A DNA stretch of 64,000 nucleotides from an uncultured Aliiroseovarius sp. GTDB taxonomy: Bacteria > Pseudomonadota > Alphaproteobacteria > Rhodobacterales > Rhodobacteraceae. This document shows, piece by piece, positions 18,433-34,372 of the stretch. The notes below the pieces were generated by a model. That model made no database searches. It was not told the DNA's origin and was given only the letters and a program-made list of their open reading frames with translations. The position numbers were made by a program, and so were the translations under genes. The number at the start of each line of letters is the position of its first letter. Position 1 is the stretch's first letter. Where the stretch lies: assembly GCF_947492455.1 (NCBI RefSeq), contig NZ_CANLNB010000001.1:496001-560000 (forward strand), in the 5' to 3' direction.

Positions 18433-18903
18433 TTACCGATAGGTTGCGGCGGTGATGAACTCGGAAAATGCCTCGCACCAGATCAGCACCGTCGTGTAGT
18501 CCTCAAGCACCACACCATCGGGGATATCCAGAATGAACCCTTCGAAGGTTTTGACGGATCCGATGACTTGTGACTGCGCCTTCAGCGGCAGGAATTCTGC
18601 CTCATCACTGACGAATTGCGGCACCAGATAGGCCATGTAATCCGGCCCAGGGGCCAAGGCGCCTTCGTGGACCATCTGCGTGGTGGTCAGGCTGATCGTG
18701 CCTTCGCCCCAGTGGAGCAGATCGCTGCCTGGAAGATCGCGCGTGAAGGTGCCCTGATAGACCGCATCCTGCGCCATTTCCTCTAACACCGACGCGTCAG
18801 GCGAGGGCGGGGCCGTCAGGATCGGCAGCAGGTAGATGCCAAGCGCAAAGCCGATGGCCAGCGCGGCGCCATGTGTCACGGTTGCAAATATGAGGCGACG
18901 CAT
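18433..18903 (-). CDS. DM13-domain protein
   Basis: A 156-residue protein with an N-terminal membrane helix or uncleaved signal (about 5-25) and a DM13 domain: HWGEGTISL, LAPGPDYMAYLVP, FEGFILDIPDGVVLEDYTTVLIWCEAFSEFI. DM13 domains carry a conserved cysteine (here in LIWCEAF) and are thought to take part in redox or haem-related electron transfer outside the cytoplasm. ATG 18903 has agaaggga upstream. The precise role is unknown. Confidence 0.8.
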   Translation of the reverse strand: MRRLIFATVTHGAALAIGFALGIYLLPILTAPPSPDASVLEEMAQDAVYQGTFTRDLPGSDLLHWGEGTISLTTTQMVHEGALAPGPDYMAYLVPQFVSDEAEFLPLKAQSQVIGSVKTFEGFILDIPDGVVLEDYTTVLIWCEAFSEFITAATYR

Positions 18904-18990
18904 AGGGGTCCCTTCTGAAATCAACTTGAAAACAGGCTAGTGCGCAACGGGTGCCAGGTCCACCGCGCTGTTGCCACCTAGGCCCCAACA

Positions 18991-19020
18991 AAAAACGCCC
19001 GCGAAAGTCGCGGGCGTTCT
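18991..19020 (-). terminator. Rho-independent terminator of gltB
   Basis: A perfect 11 bp stem, aacgcccgcga (18994-19004) with tcgcgggcgtt (19008-19018), loop aag, followed on the minus strand by ttttttgttg. It lies about 20 bp past the gltB stop. Confidence 0.9.
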
Positions 19021-19040
19021 GTGTCTTGTTCGGGCCGAGG

Positions 19041-23579
<4,539 letters not shown>

Positions 23580-23648
23580 TTCGGTTCTCCTTGCGGATGG
23601 GCGCGGGCGGCCCGAATTTGGGGTGGCCCGGCTGGCCCTTGAATGTGA

Positions 23649-25082
23649 TTACTCGGCAGCGACTGCGGCGGTTGCGTTCAGGCTGTCCAGAATGTTGGCG
23701 CCTGCTTCGCGGCCGTCACGGATGGCCCAGACGACCAGCGATGCACCGCGCACGATGTCGCCCACGGCCCAAACACCGTCCAGGTCGGTCTTGTGGGTGC
23801 CAAAGGCTGCTTTCACGGTGCCCCAGCGGGTCACGGGCAGGTCCTGTTCGCCCCAGAGGGTCGGCAGGTCTTCGGGCTCAAACCCAAGCGCCTTGATGAC
23901 TAGATCGGCGTCTTCGGTGTAATCCGAGCCTTCGATCACTTCCGGGCTGCGACGGCCCGAGGCATCCGGTGCGCCAAGGCGCATCTTCTGCACGATCACG
24001 CCGTTCACAGGATCGCCCGTGAAGCCTTTCGGAGCCGACAGCCAGACGAATTCCACGCCTTCTTCCTCGGCGTTTTGTGTTTCACGCTGCGAGCCGGGCA
24101 TGTTGGCGCGGTCGCGGCGGTACAGACATTTCACCGACTTGGCGCCCTGACGGATCGCGGTACGGACACAGTCCATCGCGGTGTCACCGCCACCGATAAC
24201 CACGACGTTTTTGCCTTCAGCGTTCAGCTCGCCGCTTTCAAACTCGGGCACTGTGTCGCCAAAGCTCAGCTTGTTCGAGCAGGTCAGATAGTCCAACGCC
24301 GGAACGATGCCGTCAGCGCCAGCACCCGGCCCCGACAGGTCACGGCCTTTATAGACGCCGGTGGCCAGCAGAACGGCGTCGTTCTGGGCGCGGATGTCTT
24401 GGAAGGTGATGTCTTCGCCGACATTGCAGTTCAGAACGAAGGTAACGCCTGCGTCTTCCAGCAGTTTCACACGGCGCATAACAACGTCTTTTTCCAGCTT
24501 GAAGCCGGGGATGCCGTAGGTCAGCAGACCACCTGCGCGGTCATGGCGGTCATAGATGGTGACTTTGACGCCCGCGCGTACCAGTACGTCAGCCGCAGCC
24601 AGACCACCGGGGCCTGCGCCGATGATGGCGACTTTTTCCGAGCGATCCGCAACAGGGGTGATGTCTTCGACCCAGCCGTTTTCCCAGGCGGTGTCGGTGA
24701 TGTATTTCTCGACCGCGCCGATGGTGACGGTGCCGTGGCCCGACTGTTCGATCACGCAGTTGCCTTCGCACAGACGGTCCTGCGGGCAGATGCGACCGCA
24801 GATTTCGGGGAAGGTGTTGGTGGCCTGGCTGATGGCATAGGCTTCCTTCAGGCGGCCGGTGGCGGTCATGCGCAGCCAATCGGGGATGTTGTTGTGCAGC
24901 GGGCAGTGCGACTGACAATAAGGTACGCCGCACTGGCTGCAACGGCTGGCCTGCTCTTCGGCTTTCTGCGCTGCGAATTCGGCGTAGATCTCGTTGAAGT
25001 CTTCTTTACGGGTTTCGGCGGTGCGTTTTTCGGGCATGTCCCGATCGACCGACACGAATTTCAACATAGGCTGCTTTGCCAT
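23649..25082 (-). CDS. gltD: Glutamate synthase, small subunit
   Basis: A 477-residue flavoprotein. N-terminal cysteines (SRCSQCGVPYCQSHCPLHNNIPDW and CGRICPQDRLCEGNC) bind 4Fe-4S clusters; IIGAGPGGLAAADVL is the FAD site and VVIGGGDTAMDCVRTA the NADPH site. It passes electrons from NADPH to GltB. First gene of the gltD-gltB operon, divergent from uppP. Confidence 0.97.
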   Translation of the reverse strand: MAKQPMLKFVSVDRDMPEKRTAETRKEDFNEIYAEFAAQKAEEQASRCSQCGVPYCQSHCPLHNNIPDWLRMTATGRLKEAYAISQATNTFPEICGRICPQDRLCEGNCVIEQSGHGTVTIGAVEKYITDTAWENGWVEDITPVADRSEKVAIIGAGPGGLAAADVLVRAGVKVTIYDRHDRAGGLLTYGIPGFKLEKDVVMRRVKLLEDAGVTFVLNCNVGEDITFQDIRAQNDAVLLATGVYKGRDLSGPGAGADGIVPALDYLTCSNKLSFGDTVPEFESGELNAEGKNVVVIGGGDTAMDCVRTAIRQGAKSVKCLYRRDRANMPGSQRETQNAEEEGVEFVWLSAPKGFTGDPVNGVIVQKMRLGAPDASGRRSPEVIEGSDYTEDADLVIKALGFEPEDLPTLWGEQDLPVTRWGTVKAAFGTHKTDLDGVWAVGDIVRGASLVVWAIRDGREAGANILDSLNATAAVAAE

Positions 25083-25325
25083 CCTGGCTCTCCCTCGGCT
25101 GGCCCGTTTTCGGGCAGACTCTTGGCTTGGAGTTTGGCTTGTAAGGGGACTCGTCAGAAATGAAAAGTCAATAATGCTTACCTAAATGCGAAAATATGGA
25201 GCGAATTGCAAGAAATCTTCGCCACATCGTCAAGAATTAGGTCAGTAAAGCATACCTATAAAGCCTCTTCCCTTTCCGGACCGCTGCTTTAGCTTGCCGA
25301 TGAGCTTATTTCCAAGGAACCGCGC
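25083..25325. promoter_or_regulatory. Divergent gltD/uppP promoter region
   Basis: 243 bp with two related motifs in the same orientation, atgcttacctaaa (25174-25186) and aagcatacctataaa (25248-25262), which share gc-tacct. The second is part of an aggt-N11-acct inverted arrangement. A regulator of gltDB could bind here. No promoter hexamer pair is certain. AAGGAA lies just before the uppP start. Confidence 0.35.
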
Positions 25326-26129
25326 ATGTCGCTTGCCCACATTCTTCTGGTCGCCATCATACAGGGAATCACCGAGTTTTTGCCGGTTTCTTCTTCTGGT
25401 CACCTCGTTCTGGTGCCCCATCTGACCGGGCTGCCGGATCAGGGTCTGGCGATTGATGTGGCGGTGCATGTGGGCACGTTGGGTGCGGTGATGCTGTATT
25501 TCTGGCGCGATGTGCGGATCGGTTTGGCCGGCATCCCGCGGATGCTGACGGGGCGGATCGACACGCCGGGCGCGAAGCTGGCGTTCCTGTTGCTGATTGC
25601 GACGATTCCCGCCGTGATCCTTGGGCTTGTCTTTAAAGTGACTGGACTGAGCGACCAGATGCGCTCGATCAAGGTTATCGCTTGGACGATGATCCTGTTT
25701 GGTCTGGTGCTGTACTGGGTTGATCAGAAGGGCAGCGTTCAGAAACGCGCCGACGATTGGAGCTTACGGGATGCGGTGATCATGGGCCTATGGCAAGCGT
25801 TGGCGCTGATCCCCGGCACGTCGCGGTCGGGGGCCACGATCTCGGGCGCCCGGGCGTTGGGGTACGAGCGGTCGGACGGGGCGAAGCTGGCGATGCTGAT
25901 GTCGATCCCGACCATCATCGCATCGGGCGTGTTGCTGGGGGCCGAGGTCGCGGCCACCGCAGATGCGCAAGTGGCTCGCGACGGCGCCATCGCTGCGGTG
26001 TTTTCTTTCGTCGCGGCGCTTCTGGCGCTCAGCTTGATGATGCGTCTGCTACGATCGGTCAGCTTCACACCTTATGTCATCTACCGCCTCGCCCTAGGCG
26101 TCGTGCTGCTGGGCATTGCATACCTGTAA
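25326..26129 (+). CDS. uppP: Undecaprenyl-diphosphatase
   Basis: A 267-residue integral membrane enzyme of the BacA/UppP family. The two signature segments are visible: GITEFLPVSSSGHLVLV near the N-terminus and PGTSRSGATISGARALG near residue 160. It releases phosphate from undecaprenyl diphosphate so the carrier can be reused in cell-wall and surface-glycan synthesis, and gives bacitracin resistance when abundant. The left border of the defence block begins two bases after its stop. Confidence 0.96.
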   Translation: MSLAHILLVAIIQGITEFLPVSSSGHLVLVPHLTGLPDQGLAIDVAVHVGTLGAVMLYFWRDVRIGLAGIPRMLTGRIDTPGAKLAFLLLIATIPAVILGLVFKVTGLSDQMRSIKVIAWTMILFGLVLYWVDQKGSVQKRADDWSLRDAVIMGLWQALALIPGTSRSGATISGARALGYERSDGAKLAMLMSIPTIIASGVLLGAEVAATADAQVARDGAIAAVFSFVAALLALSLMMRLLRSVSFTPYVIYRLALGVVLLGIAYL

Positions 26130-26131
26130 AC

Positions 26132-26185
26132 GAAAAAAGGCGCGGAAACCCCCAGCCCATGCGATAAATGTTGAAACTGCGCCGT
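26132..26185 (+). repeat. Left border repeat of the defence block
   Basis: About 54 bp beginning gaaaaaaggcgcgg. It contains cccagcccatgcg, then a base, then taaatgttgaaa, and ends ctgcgcc. A closely similar sequence lies in opposite orientation at 37861-37915, at the other end of the block. The central part of about 26 bp differs at one position. The outer part could also fold as a terminator for uppP (ggcgcgg with ctgcgcc). Confidence 0.65.
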
Positions 26186-26275
26186 TAGGAAAAAAACGGA
26201 GCAAAACCACAGCCGTTTACTAAATCGGTGCCAGCCAAGAAAAGTGGGCGGCCCGATATTCCCCACACAATACTT

Positions 26276-26299
26276 CGGGCCGCAAAATCTTGCGGCCCG
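26276..26299. terminator. Hairpin downstream of the HNH-SAVED gene
   Basis: A perfect 10 bp stem, cgggccgcaa with ttgcggcccg, loop aatc. It lies about 100 bp past the effector gene stop. No long T-run follows on either strand, so termination is only likely. The rest of 26186-26402 shows no gene. Confidence 0.5.
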
Positions 26300-26402
26300 A
26301 TCAAACAATGTCTCAGGAAATAGACACATTTCTACCTTGGTCGAGTATGATATTCTTTAATCGACCCGGCGAATGCGCCCTCTATGGCACCGATTTTAGC
26401 TT

Positions 26403-27560
26403 CTAATCATCTGTTTGCGTCGAAGTTCGGATCTCGTGTCGTACCACGAACCCTTGGTCCGGAACCTGGTCGTAGATCAAGAAGGGCGGATGAACTTTGT
26501 GTTGCCATGCCCGGCCGAATTCGACAGCACACGCAGCTGGCGCTGCCGGAAACACTGACAGTTCTACGCCCATCCCGTGTTGATCTTTGATGGCGTCGAA
26601 TGTCTTACCGACGAGTTCCCGAAAGCGAGAGAGATCATCCTTGTTGCGAAGCTCAGAAGCACCCAGCCTGCTGCTCCGGATCTCCCAGATTGAAACCCGA
26701 TCATCAGGCAGCGCCTGGGTGACACGGTCGTCTGTGATGTCCGCGGTTACAGAAATTTTCAGCGCTACTTTCTTGGTGTCAGTTGTCCCAGGGATACAGG
26801 TGAATTCGAGAGGGTCACGATCGTTCGGCCAGACCCAGCCCGGCGTCGGTTCCCGGTGTCGCCCGTAGACCGATACGGCTGACAGGTCCGAAAGCAGTCG
26901 GCCGAGTTCTATGAGGACGGGCATTGGTGCGAAACCGAAGACCGCGAGATGTTCCAGATCATCGTCTGCGAAACGCCCGTCGATCTCCCGCTGGATCTTT
27001 TTGCGAAGTGCATTGATGACGACGGGGTAATAGTCTGGATCACTGTCCTTCTGCGCAATGTCCCGGATTTTGATGTCGATGGGACGCCGATCTGCTGGGG
27101 TAAACTCTGGTCTCAGGGCCTCGATGCAGTCGCGGAGCGGAACGGCTGTCTCGTTGTCGCCGATCGCAGCAGCAATCCGAAGGATATGGGCGGGCGTTGC
27201 ATTCGGGTTTTCGAGTAGACGCTCGGTCCGTTCCTCGTTGGCACGCTTCATCTCGCGCAAGACCTCTACGGTGTAGCGGTCGATCTTGGCGCGATCGTCG
27301 ATCTCGCGGTGATGCGGATCGCACATCAACATCAGGTTCTCGGGATCGTCCGCGAGCTGGTGCGAACGGACCGGATGGCCACGTTCGCCGCCCGGGTCAG
27401 AGGCTATGATATGAGCCAGGTAGGCATGGTTCTTCGCCAGGTCACCCGTCACAAGGTCGCCGTCGAGGCGCTTACCACAGCCGTGATACTGGCATCGCCC
27501 GGCAGCACGGCCCCAGACGAGAATTCTTGTCTTTTGCGATGGACTACGCCCTCGTGCCAT
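26403..27560 (-). CDS. cap5: HNH-SAVED effector nuclease of CBASS (Cap5-like)
   Basis: A 385-residue two-domain protein. The N-terminal HNH nuclease shows C23-C28, AH50II, N75 in PENLMLMC and C80DPHH84REID. The C-terminal part (about 170-385) resembles SAVED domains, including the typical ending VELSVFPAAPAACAVEFGRAW...HPPFLIYDQ. In characterised Cap5 proteins the SAVED domain binds the cyclic nucleotide and the HNH domain then cuts DNA, killing the infected cell. The ATG at 27560 has AGGAGG six bases upstream and overlaps the E2-like gene by 17 bp. Signal specificity is not readable. Confidence 0.88.
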   Translation of the reverse strand: MARGRSPSQKTRILVWGRAAGRCQYHGCGKRLDGDLVTGDLAKNHAYLAHIIASDPGGERGHPVRSHQLADDPENLMLMCDPHHREIDDRAKIDRYTVEVLREMKRANEERTERLLENPNATPAHILRIAAAIGDNETAVPLRDCIEALRPEFTPADRRPIDIKIRDIAQKDSDPDYYPVVINALRKKIQREIDGRFADDDLEHLAVFGFAPMPVLIELGRLLSDLSAVSVYGRHREPTPGWVWPNDRDPLEFTCIPGTTDTKKVALKISVTADITDDRVTQALPDDRVSIWEIRSSRLGASELRNKDDLSRFRELVGKTFDAIKDQHGMGVELSVFPAAPAACAVEFGRAWQHKVHPPFLIYDQVPDQGFVVRHEIRTSTQTDD

Positions 27561-28044
27561 CCGGAGCCTCCTGTTTCTGCCTGAGGATCTCGCCCACGGA
27601 GATCGGACCCGGCGCGTTCGAGCCGCGCCAGACGCCGTCGAGATGCCAAATTTCATAGAAATGAAGCCACTCGGACGCCCATGGGACAATCCGGTCGGCT
27701 ATGAGCATGGTGCTGTCCCATTCTCCAGCATCAGGGTCAAACAGGCAGAGCGCCGAGTCTGCGGGGGTTTGATGATCATAGTTCAGGTGCGGAAGATCGA
27801 TGAAATCGGTCCCCAGTCGAGGCGCTATTGGCGGATCCAGGACATGGACCAAGGGTACGGCTTTCGGGCTCTGCCATTCCCAGAGTACGGCGACCTTGTA
27901 TTTCATCTGGAAACCCCTGAGAGGCCCGACCCACGCTATGAAACGACCTTCGCTCACCATGCGCGGTTTGAGGTCCGGCCAACGGTGCTCCATACGGTTG
28001 ATCTGCACCTGAGCGGAGCGCGGCTTCCTGGGCTTGGTCTTCAT
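27544..28044 (-). CDS. Stand-alone E2-like protein of type II (short) CBASS
   Basis: A 166-residue protein resembling bacterial E2 ubiquitin-conjugating folds of CBASS operons. Its only cysteine, C100 in DSALCLFDP, sits where the catalytic Cys is expected, and IVPWASEWLHFYEIW follows as in this family. No E1 or JAB gene is present, which fits the 'short' type II (E2-only) class, in which the E2 is reported to modify the C-terminus of the CD-NTase. The ATG overlaps the CD-NTase stop (ATGA). Function is inferred from fold and position. Confidence 0.83.
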   Translation of the reverse strand: MKTKPRKPRSAQVQINRMEHRWPDLKPRMVSEGRFIAWVGPLRGFQMKYKVAVLWEWQSPKAVPLVHVLDPPIAPRLGTDFIDLPHLNYDHQTPADSALCLFDPDAGEWDSTMLIADRIVPWASEWLHFYEIWHLDGVWRGSNAPGPISVGEILRQKQEAPDGTRA

Positions 28045-29282
28045 TTGCCGCGGTGGCCGGGATGGAAGTGGTGGGCAGGGGCCTTCGATACTTGGGTTGC
28101 CTTTTTCGGGGTAGCCGCGATAAGGGCGGGATTAGCCACAAACCCCTTGTTGTGCTCGTAATGAGCAACGCCGGCGGTCGAGGAAAGACCATCGATATAG
28201 GCCCGAACTGCCTTCTCGCCCACCCGTTCGCCAAACAGGTCGTCGAAGATCTTGCGCGTATCCGACAGACTGGAAGACCGTGCACGAGCCAGTTCTGCTA
28301 CCAGATGGCTCAGATCCATCCGGAAGAGTTTCATTTCACGGGTATGTTTCGGCCACCGGTCGTTGAAATTCTCCTCCCAGAGCGCGGGATTGCGTTCTTC
28401 CGGACGACGACCGCTTTCCAGCGCGACTGCCATGCGCCTGTCGAGTTCTGCGGCGTAGCTTTCAAGTTGCGCGCAAATCCCGAAGGGGGACAGGGGAACC
28501 TCGGCGGCGATCTTGGACAGATAGACTGACACCGGACGCTTCTCGTCCCGGTTGGCGTAGCGCAGGTTGAGGTATCGCTTCATGAGCTTGAGGGCGATGA
28601 CCTGCGGTGCATCCCGAACCGGATCAATGGGCTCGGGGAGTGCGTCTATGTCTGCATCGGCCATGATTGTGCCGGGCACCAGGCGATCCTTCATCTGCAG
28701 TTTCGATCGCACATCGCGCACATGATCCTGGAAGCTCTGGCTCGGCATCGTGATGCGTGCCCTGAAGTCTTCCGCAAAGCCGTAGGGATTCACGCGGAAC
28801 CGTTCATCACGTCCTTCGTCGGGGCTGTGATAGATCTCACCGACACGTTCGCGCCGAGGAACTCGGTCCGGATCCATCGGGGTGACGTCCAAGTGCATGA
28901 AGGCGAACTGTAGCTGGATGCAGCGTGTGCAGCGTTCAATTTTCTTCACGTCGGGAAAGCCCTCGAAGGCGGCGTGAAGCTCGTTGAGCACTTGTCTCGG
29001 CGTCCATCCGACCGGGGTGCGGAATTCGAGGATGGCGTCCAGATCGAATCTGTCGTCGTCTGCGCCATGAACGATGGTGGCACCGATGGAGCGGGAGCCT
29101 TGAGGATAGACGAGCGCAGACTCCATATATCGGCGGATTGGACTGTTCGGCCGTTGGAGATGCTCTGGGATAAGGTTATAGCGCCTCGAGGCGACCCGGT
29201 TGTCTCGGTCGCTCAGTTCCATTTCGAGAACTGTCCCCAGCAGTAGGGCATCGAGTTGTGGTGCGGTATCGTCAAGCGGCAT
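28041..29282 (-). CDS. CD-NTase (cGAS/DncV-like cyclic nucleotide synthase)
   Basis: A 413-residue nucleotidyltransferase. The motif QG62SRS is followed by the metal-binding pair D80-L-D82 in DRFDLDAIL and the third aspartate in HLD132VTPMD, the CD-NTase active site. It should make a cyclic oligonucleotide alarm signal on phage infection. The tail (about 385-413) is rich in His, Lys and Gly and ends GHRGK, a possible site for E2-mediated conjugation. ATG 29282 has AAGGAGG upstream. First gene of the three-gene CBASS operon. Confidence 0.9.
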   Translation of the reverse strand: MPLDDTAPQLDALLLGTVLEMELSDRDNRVASRRYNLIPEHLQRPNSPIRRYMESALVYPQGSRSIGATIVHGADDDRFDLDAILEFRTPVGWTPRQVLNELHAAFEGFPDVKKIERCTRCIQLQFAFMHLDVTPMDPDRVPRRERVGEIYHSPDEGRDERFRVNPYGFAEDFRARITMPSQSFQDHVRDVRSKLQMKDRLVPGTIMADADIDALPEPIDPVRDAPQVIALKLMKRYLNLRYANRDEKRPVSVYLSKIAAEVPLSPFGICAQLESYAAELDRRMAVALESGRRPEERNPALWEENFNDRWPKHTREMKLFRMDLSHLVAELARARSSSLSDTRKIFDDLFGERVGEKAVRAYIDGLSSTAGVAHYEHNKGFVANPALIAATPKKATQVSKAPAHHFHPGHRGK

Positions 29283-29452
29283 CGGCAAGGCCTCCTTCAA
29301 AGTGGTGCCCGTTCGATTGCCTCCCTTCAACCATACGCGCTAACAACCACAATATATGGCCGCCCCCGGATTGTTTCAACACTACAAGATGTTTTTTGTT
29401 CCCGGTATGTCCCAGCATTGCCGAACGTAGCACAAAAATAATTTGAAACCTG
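29283..29452. promoter_or_regulatory. CBASS upstream region
   Basis: 170 bp of AT-richer DNA between the CD-NTase start and the decayed zinc-ribbon gene. The CBASS promoter is expected here, but no convincing -35/-10 pair or operator was seen. Confidence 0.3.
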
Positions 29453-29750
29453 TTAGCGCCACCTTTTCGGCCGCCAATTCAGGATCTCCTCGACCTTGAC
29501 CGGACCCTTGGCGAGCTTGAAACGTTTGGCTGGGGTTTCGCCCTTGCCGTCAGCCTTGATGTGGTTGGTGTAGGCTCTGAGGATCGTCAGCAGCTGATGG
29601 ACTTGAGTTGCCCCTCAGACTCTCGTTCGCAGAGGAAGCCTTGGTATTGGCGATACAGGAAATCGATTTTTTCGTAATTGCCTTCGGACACAGGTTTGTG
29701 ACTTCTGCAACGCCCCTGATGGGCTTTTTCGTCACCAACTCCATGAAAAC
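29453..29750 (-). pseudogene. Decayed, internally deleted copy of the zinc-ribbon transposase-like gene
   Basis: Three fragments in different frames align with the intact protein at 36029-37876. ELVTKKPIRGVAEVT...ITKK matches its residues about 194-219. KIDFLYRQYQGFLCERE matches 219-235 (KMDFLYRQ...QERE). LLTILRAYTN...DGKGETPAKR...LAKG matches the last 43 residues (AAILRFYYN...DGDGQTPAMR...LAKG). The middle, about 340 residues, is missing and there are frameshifts. The last fragment still ends in a TAA at 29453. The gap 29751-29961 shows no further gene. Confidence 0.75.
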
Positions 29751-29961
29751 GGTCCTGACCTTTTTTCGGCTTGCGCTGCCTCTTGAAGGACGAGGTAGCG
29801 ACGTAGATTAACTTTCCCAACTACTGCATTTCCGACTAATGTTGCTGCGGGAAGTTCGGAAAAGATCATTTCGATCAAGATTTTGCCCCGGGCACAGATC
29901 CTCAACGATCTCTTCCATTTTGAATTTGGCTAAACTTTTCTCGGTGCTGATCAGTTGCAAT

Positions 29962-33045
<3,084 letters not shown>

Positions 33046-33103
33046 CACATCACCTGCAAATTCTCTTTTGGGCACAGAGCCCGAATACGGAGGGGCAGCC
33101 GCA

Positions 33104-34372
33104 TTACGCGACCGCCTCAACCTGCTCTCTGGCTTCGCCCACGCGCAACTCACCAGACATCAGGCGCGGCAGGAGCGTGTCGCGCAGGGCGGCAAGGGTT
33201 TTGTTTTCCTCCGACAACTGACGGACTTTTTCAAACCAAGGAGAGATCAGCTCATCAAATCTGGAATGAACCGCTTCGCCAGCGAAAACATACGGAATCT
33301 TTTTCATATTCCCCTGATTCAACTTCAGCTGAACAGCGCCTGTAATAAACGCTGAGATTTCAGTTGCATCAAATAGACACTTCAATTGCTCTACGGAGAA
33401 CCTCTTCCCCTTCAGAACATGTGCATGGTTGTTCACCCAGCTTTTCCCCCAGATATACTGGGTAAACGGCTTGCCTTCCCCGTCTGCAACAGATCCATCC
33501 TCACCAACCAGCAGCAGGACTTCGTCAAACAGGTGGTCGTCGACATGATCCATTACGGATGTCGCACCGTAGTATGGAATATCACCTTGTCTCTCAAGCC
33601 TTTGAGCTTTCGACAAAGGGATGCGCTTAGAATCCAAAATCAGGAGCTCTCGTCCGATCGTGCTATCCTCCCACCCCGTCGGCAGGCCCTCTGCGTCGAA
33701 GCTGTCGGGGAAGAGGGCAGCGGTGGCAGCGTCCATGTGGGCGGGGGCGCGGCCCGACGCCTTGGCGTGGACGGGGTCGAAATCGACGAACCAAGACCGA
33801 TACAACGCCCGCGCCATCTCTTCCAAAGTCGCCGCCGTCTTGCGGTTCACCTCGATCTTGTCATCCAGCACCCCGAGGGTAGCGGCGATCTCGCGTTGAG
33901 TTTCGATCGACGGAAGCTCGAACTCAAATTCAAGTATGTTTCCACCGCTAATATGCGGAACCACGCTACCGGTAGAAATGTTGTGAACATGTTCGGTAAA
34001 GCCTTGAGAACCAATAAGGTAGCGTAGGTAGCCTGCGCTCAACTTCTCCGTTTCACGAAAACGCGCCACCCGCTGCACAAGAAGAGACGGTAAATCATCT
34101 TTGGAAACTGCCGAGTATTTTAGGCCCGCTTCGATCCATGGACGATCCATAGCGAGAACCACATCACCTTCTTTCAGATGATACTGGGACAGCTCATTGG
34201 CCAACGGTTCAGGCCAGTATTTCGCAGTTTCCCAGCGCAAGAAGCCCTGACCAATATTATCACCACGCAGAAGTTTTAGACCCTGCCCATCTTTGGAGTA
34301 ATCTTTACTCTTAAAAGGAAAACCAGTTTGGAAATCTACAACATCACCCAATTTGACGGAAACGGCACTCAT
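33104..34372 (-). CDS. hsdS: Type I restriction enzyme, specificity subunit
   Basis: A 422-residue protein with two target-recognition domains (about 5-150 and 215-365), each followed by a conserved helical spacer: [33 protein letters not shown] in the centre and [26 protein letters not shown] at the end. It sets the DNA sequence recognised for methylation and cleavage. It overlaps hsdM by four bases (ATGA). The recognition sequence cannot be predicted here. No inverted partial hsdS copy is present, so phase-variable shuffling is not suggested. Confidence 0.94.
   Translation of the reverse strand: MSAVSVKLGDVVDFQTGFPFKSKDYSKDGQGLKLLRGDNIGQGFLRWETAKYWPEPLANELSQYHLKEGDVVLAMDRPWIEAGLKYSAVSKDDLPSLLVQRVARFRETEKLSAGYLRYLIGSQGFTEHVHNISTGSVVPHISGGNILEFEFELPSIETQREIAATLGVLDDKIEVNRKTAATLEEMARALYRSWFVDFDPVHAKASGRAPAHMDAATAALFPDSFDAEGLPTGWEDSTIGRELLILDSKRIPLSKAQRLERQGDIPYYGATSVMDHVDDHLFDEVLLLVGEDGSVADGEGKPFTQYIWGKSWVNNHAHVLKGKRFSVEQLKCLFDATEISAFITGAVQLKLNQGNMKKIPYVFAGEAVHSRFDELISPWFEKVRQLSEENKTLAALRDTLLPRLMSGELRVGEAREQVEAVA

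Noticed and set aside
33104-34372. Phase-variable hsdS shuffling
   Set aside because: Only one hsdS is present, with no silent partial copy or adjacent invertase. The resolvase lies in a different island.
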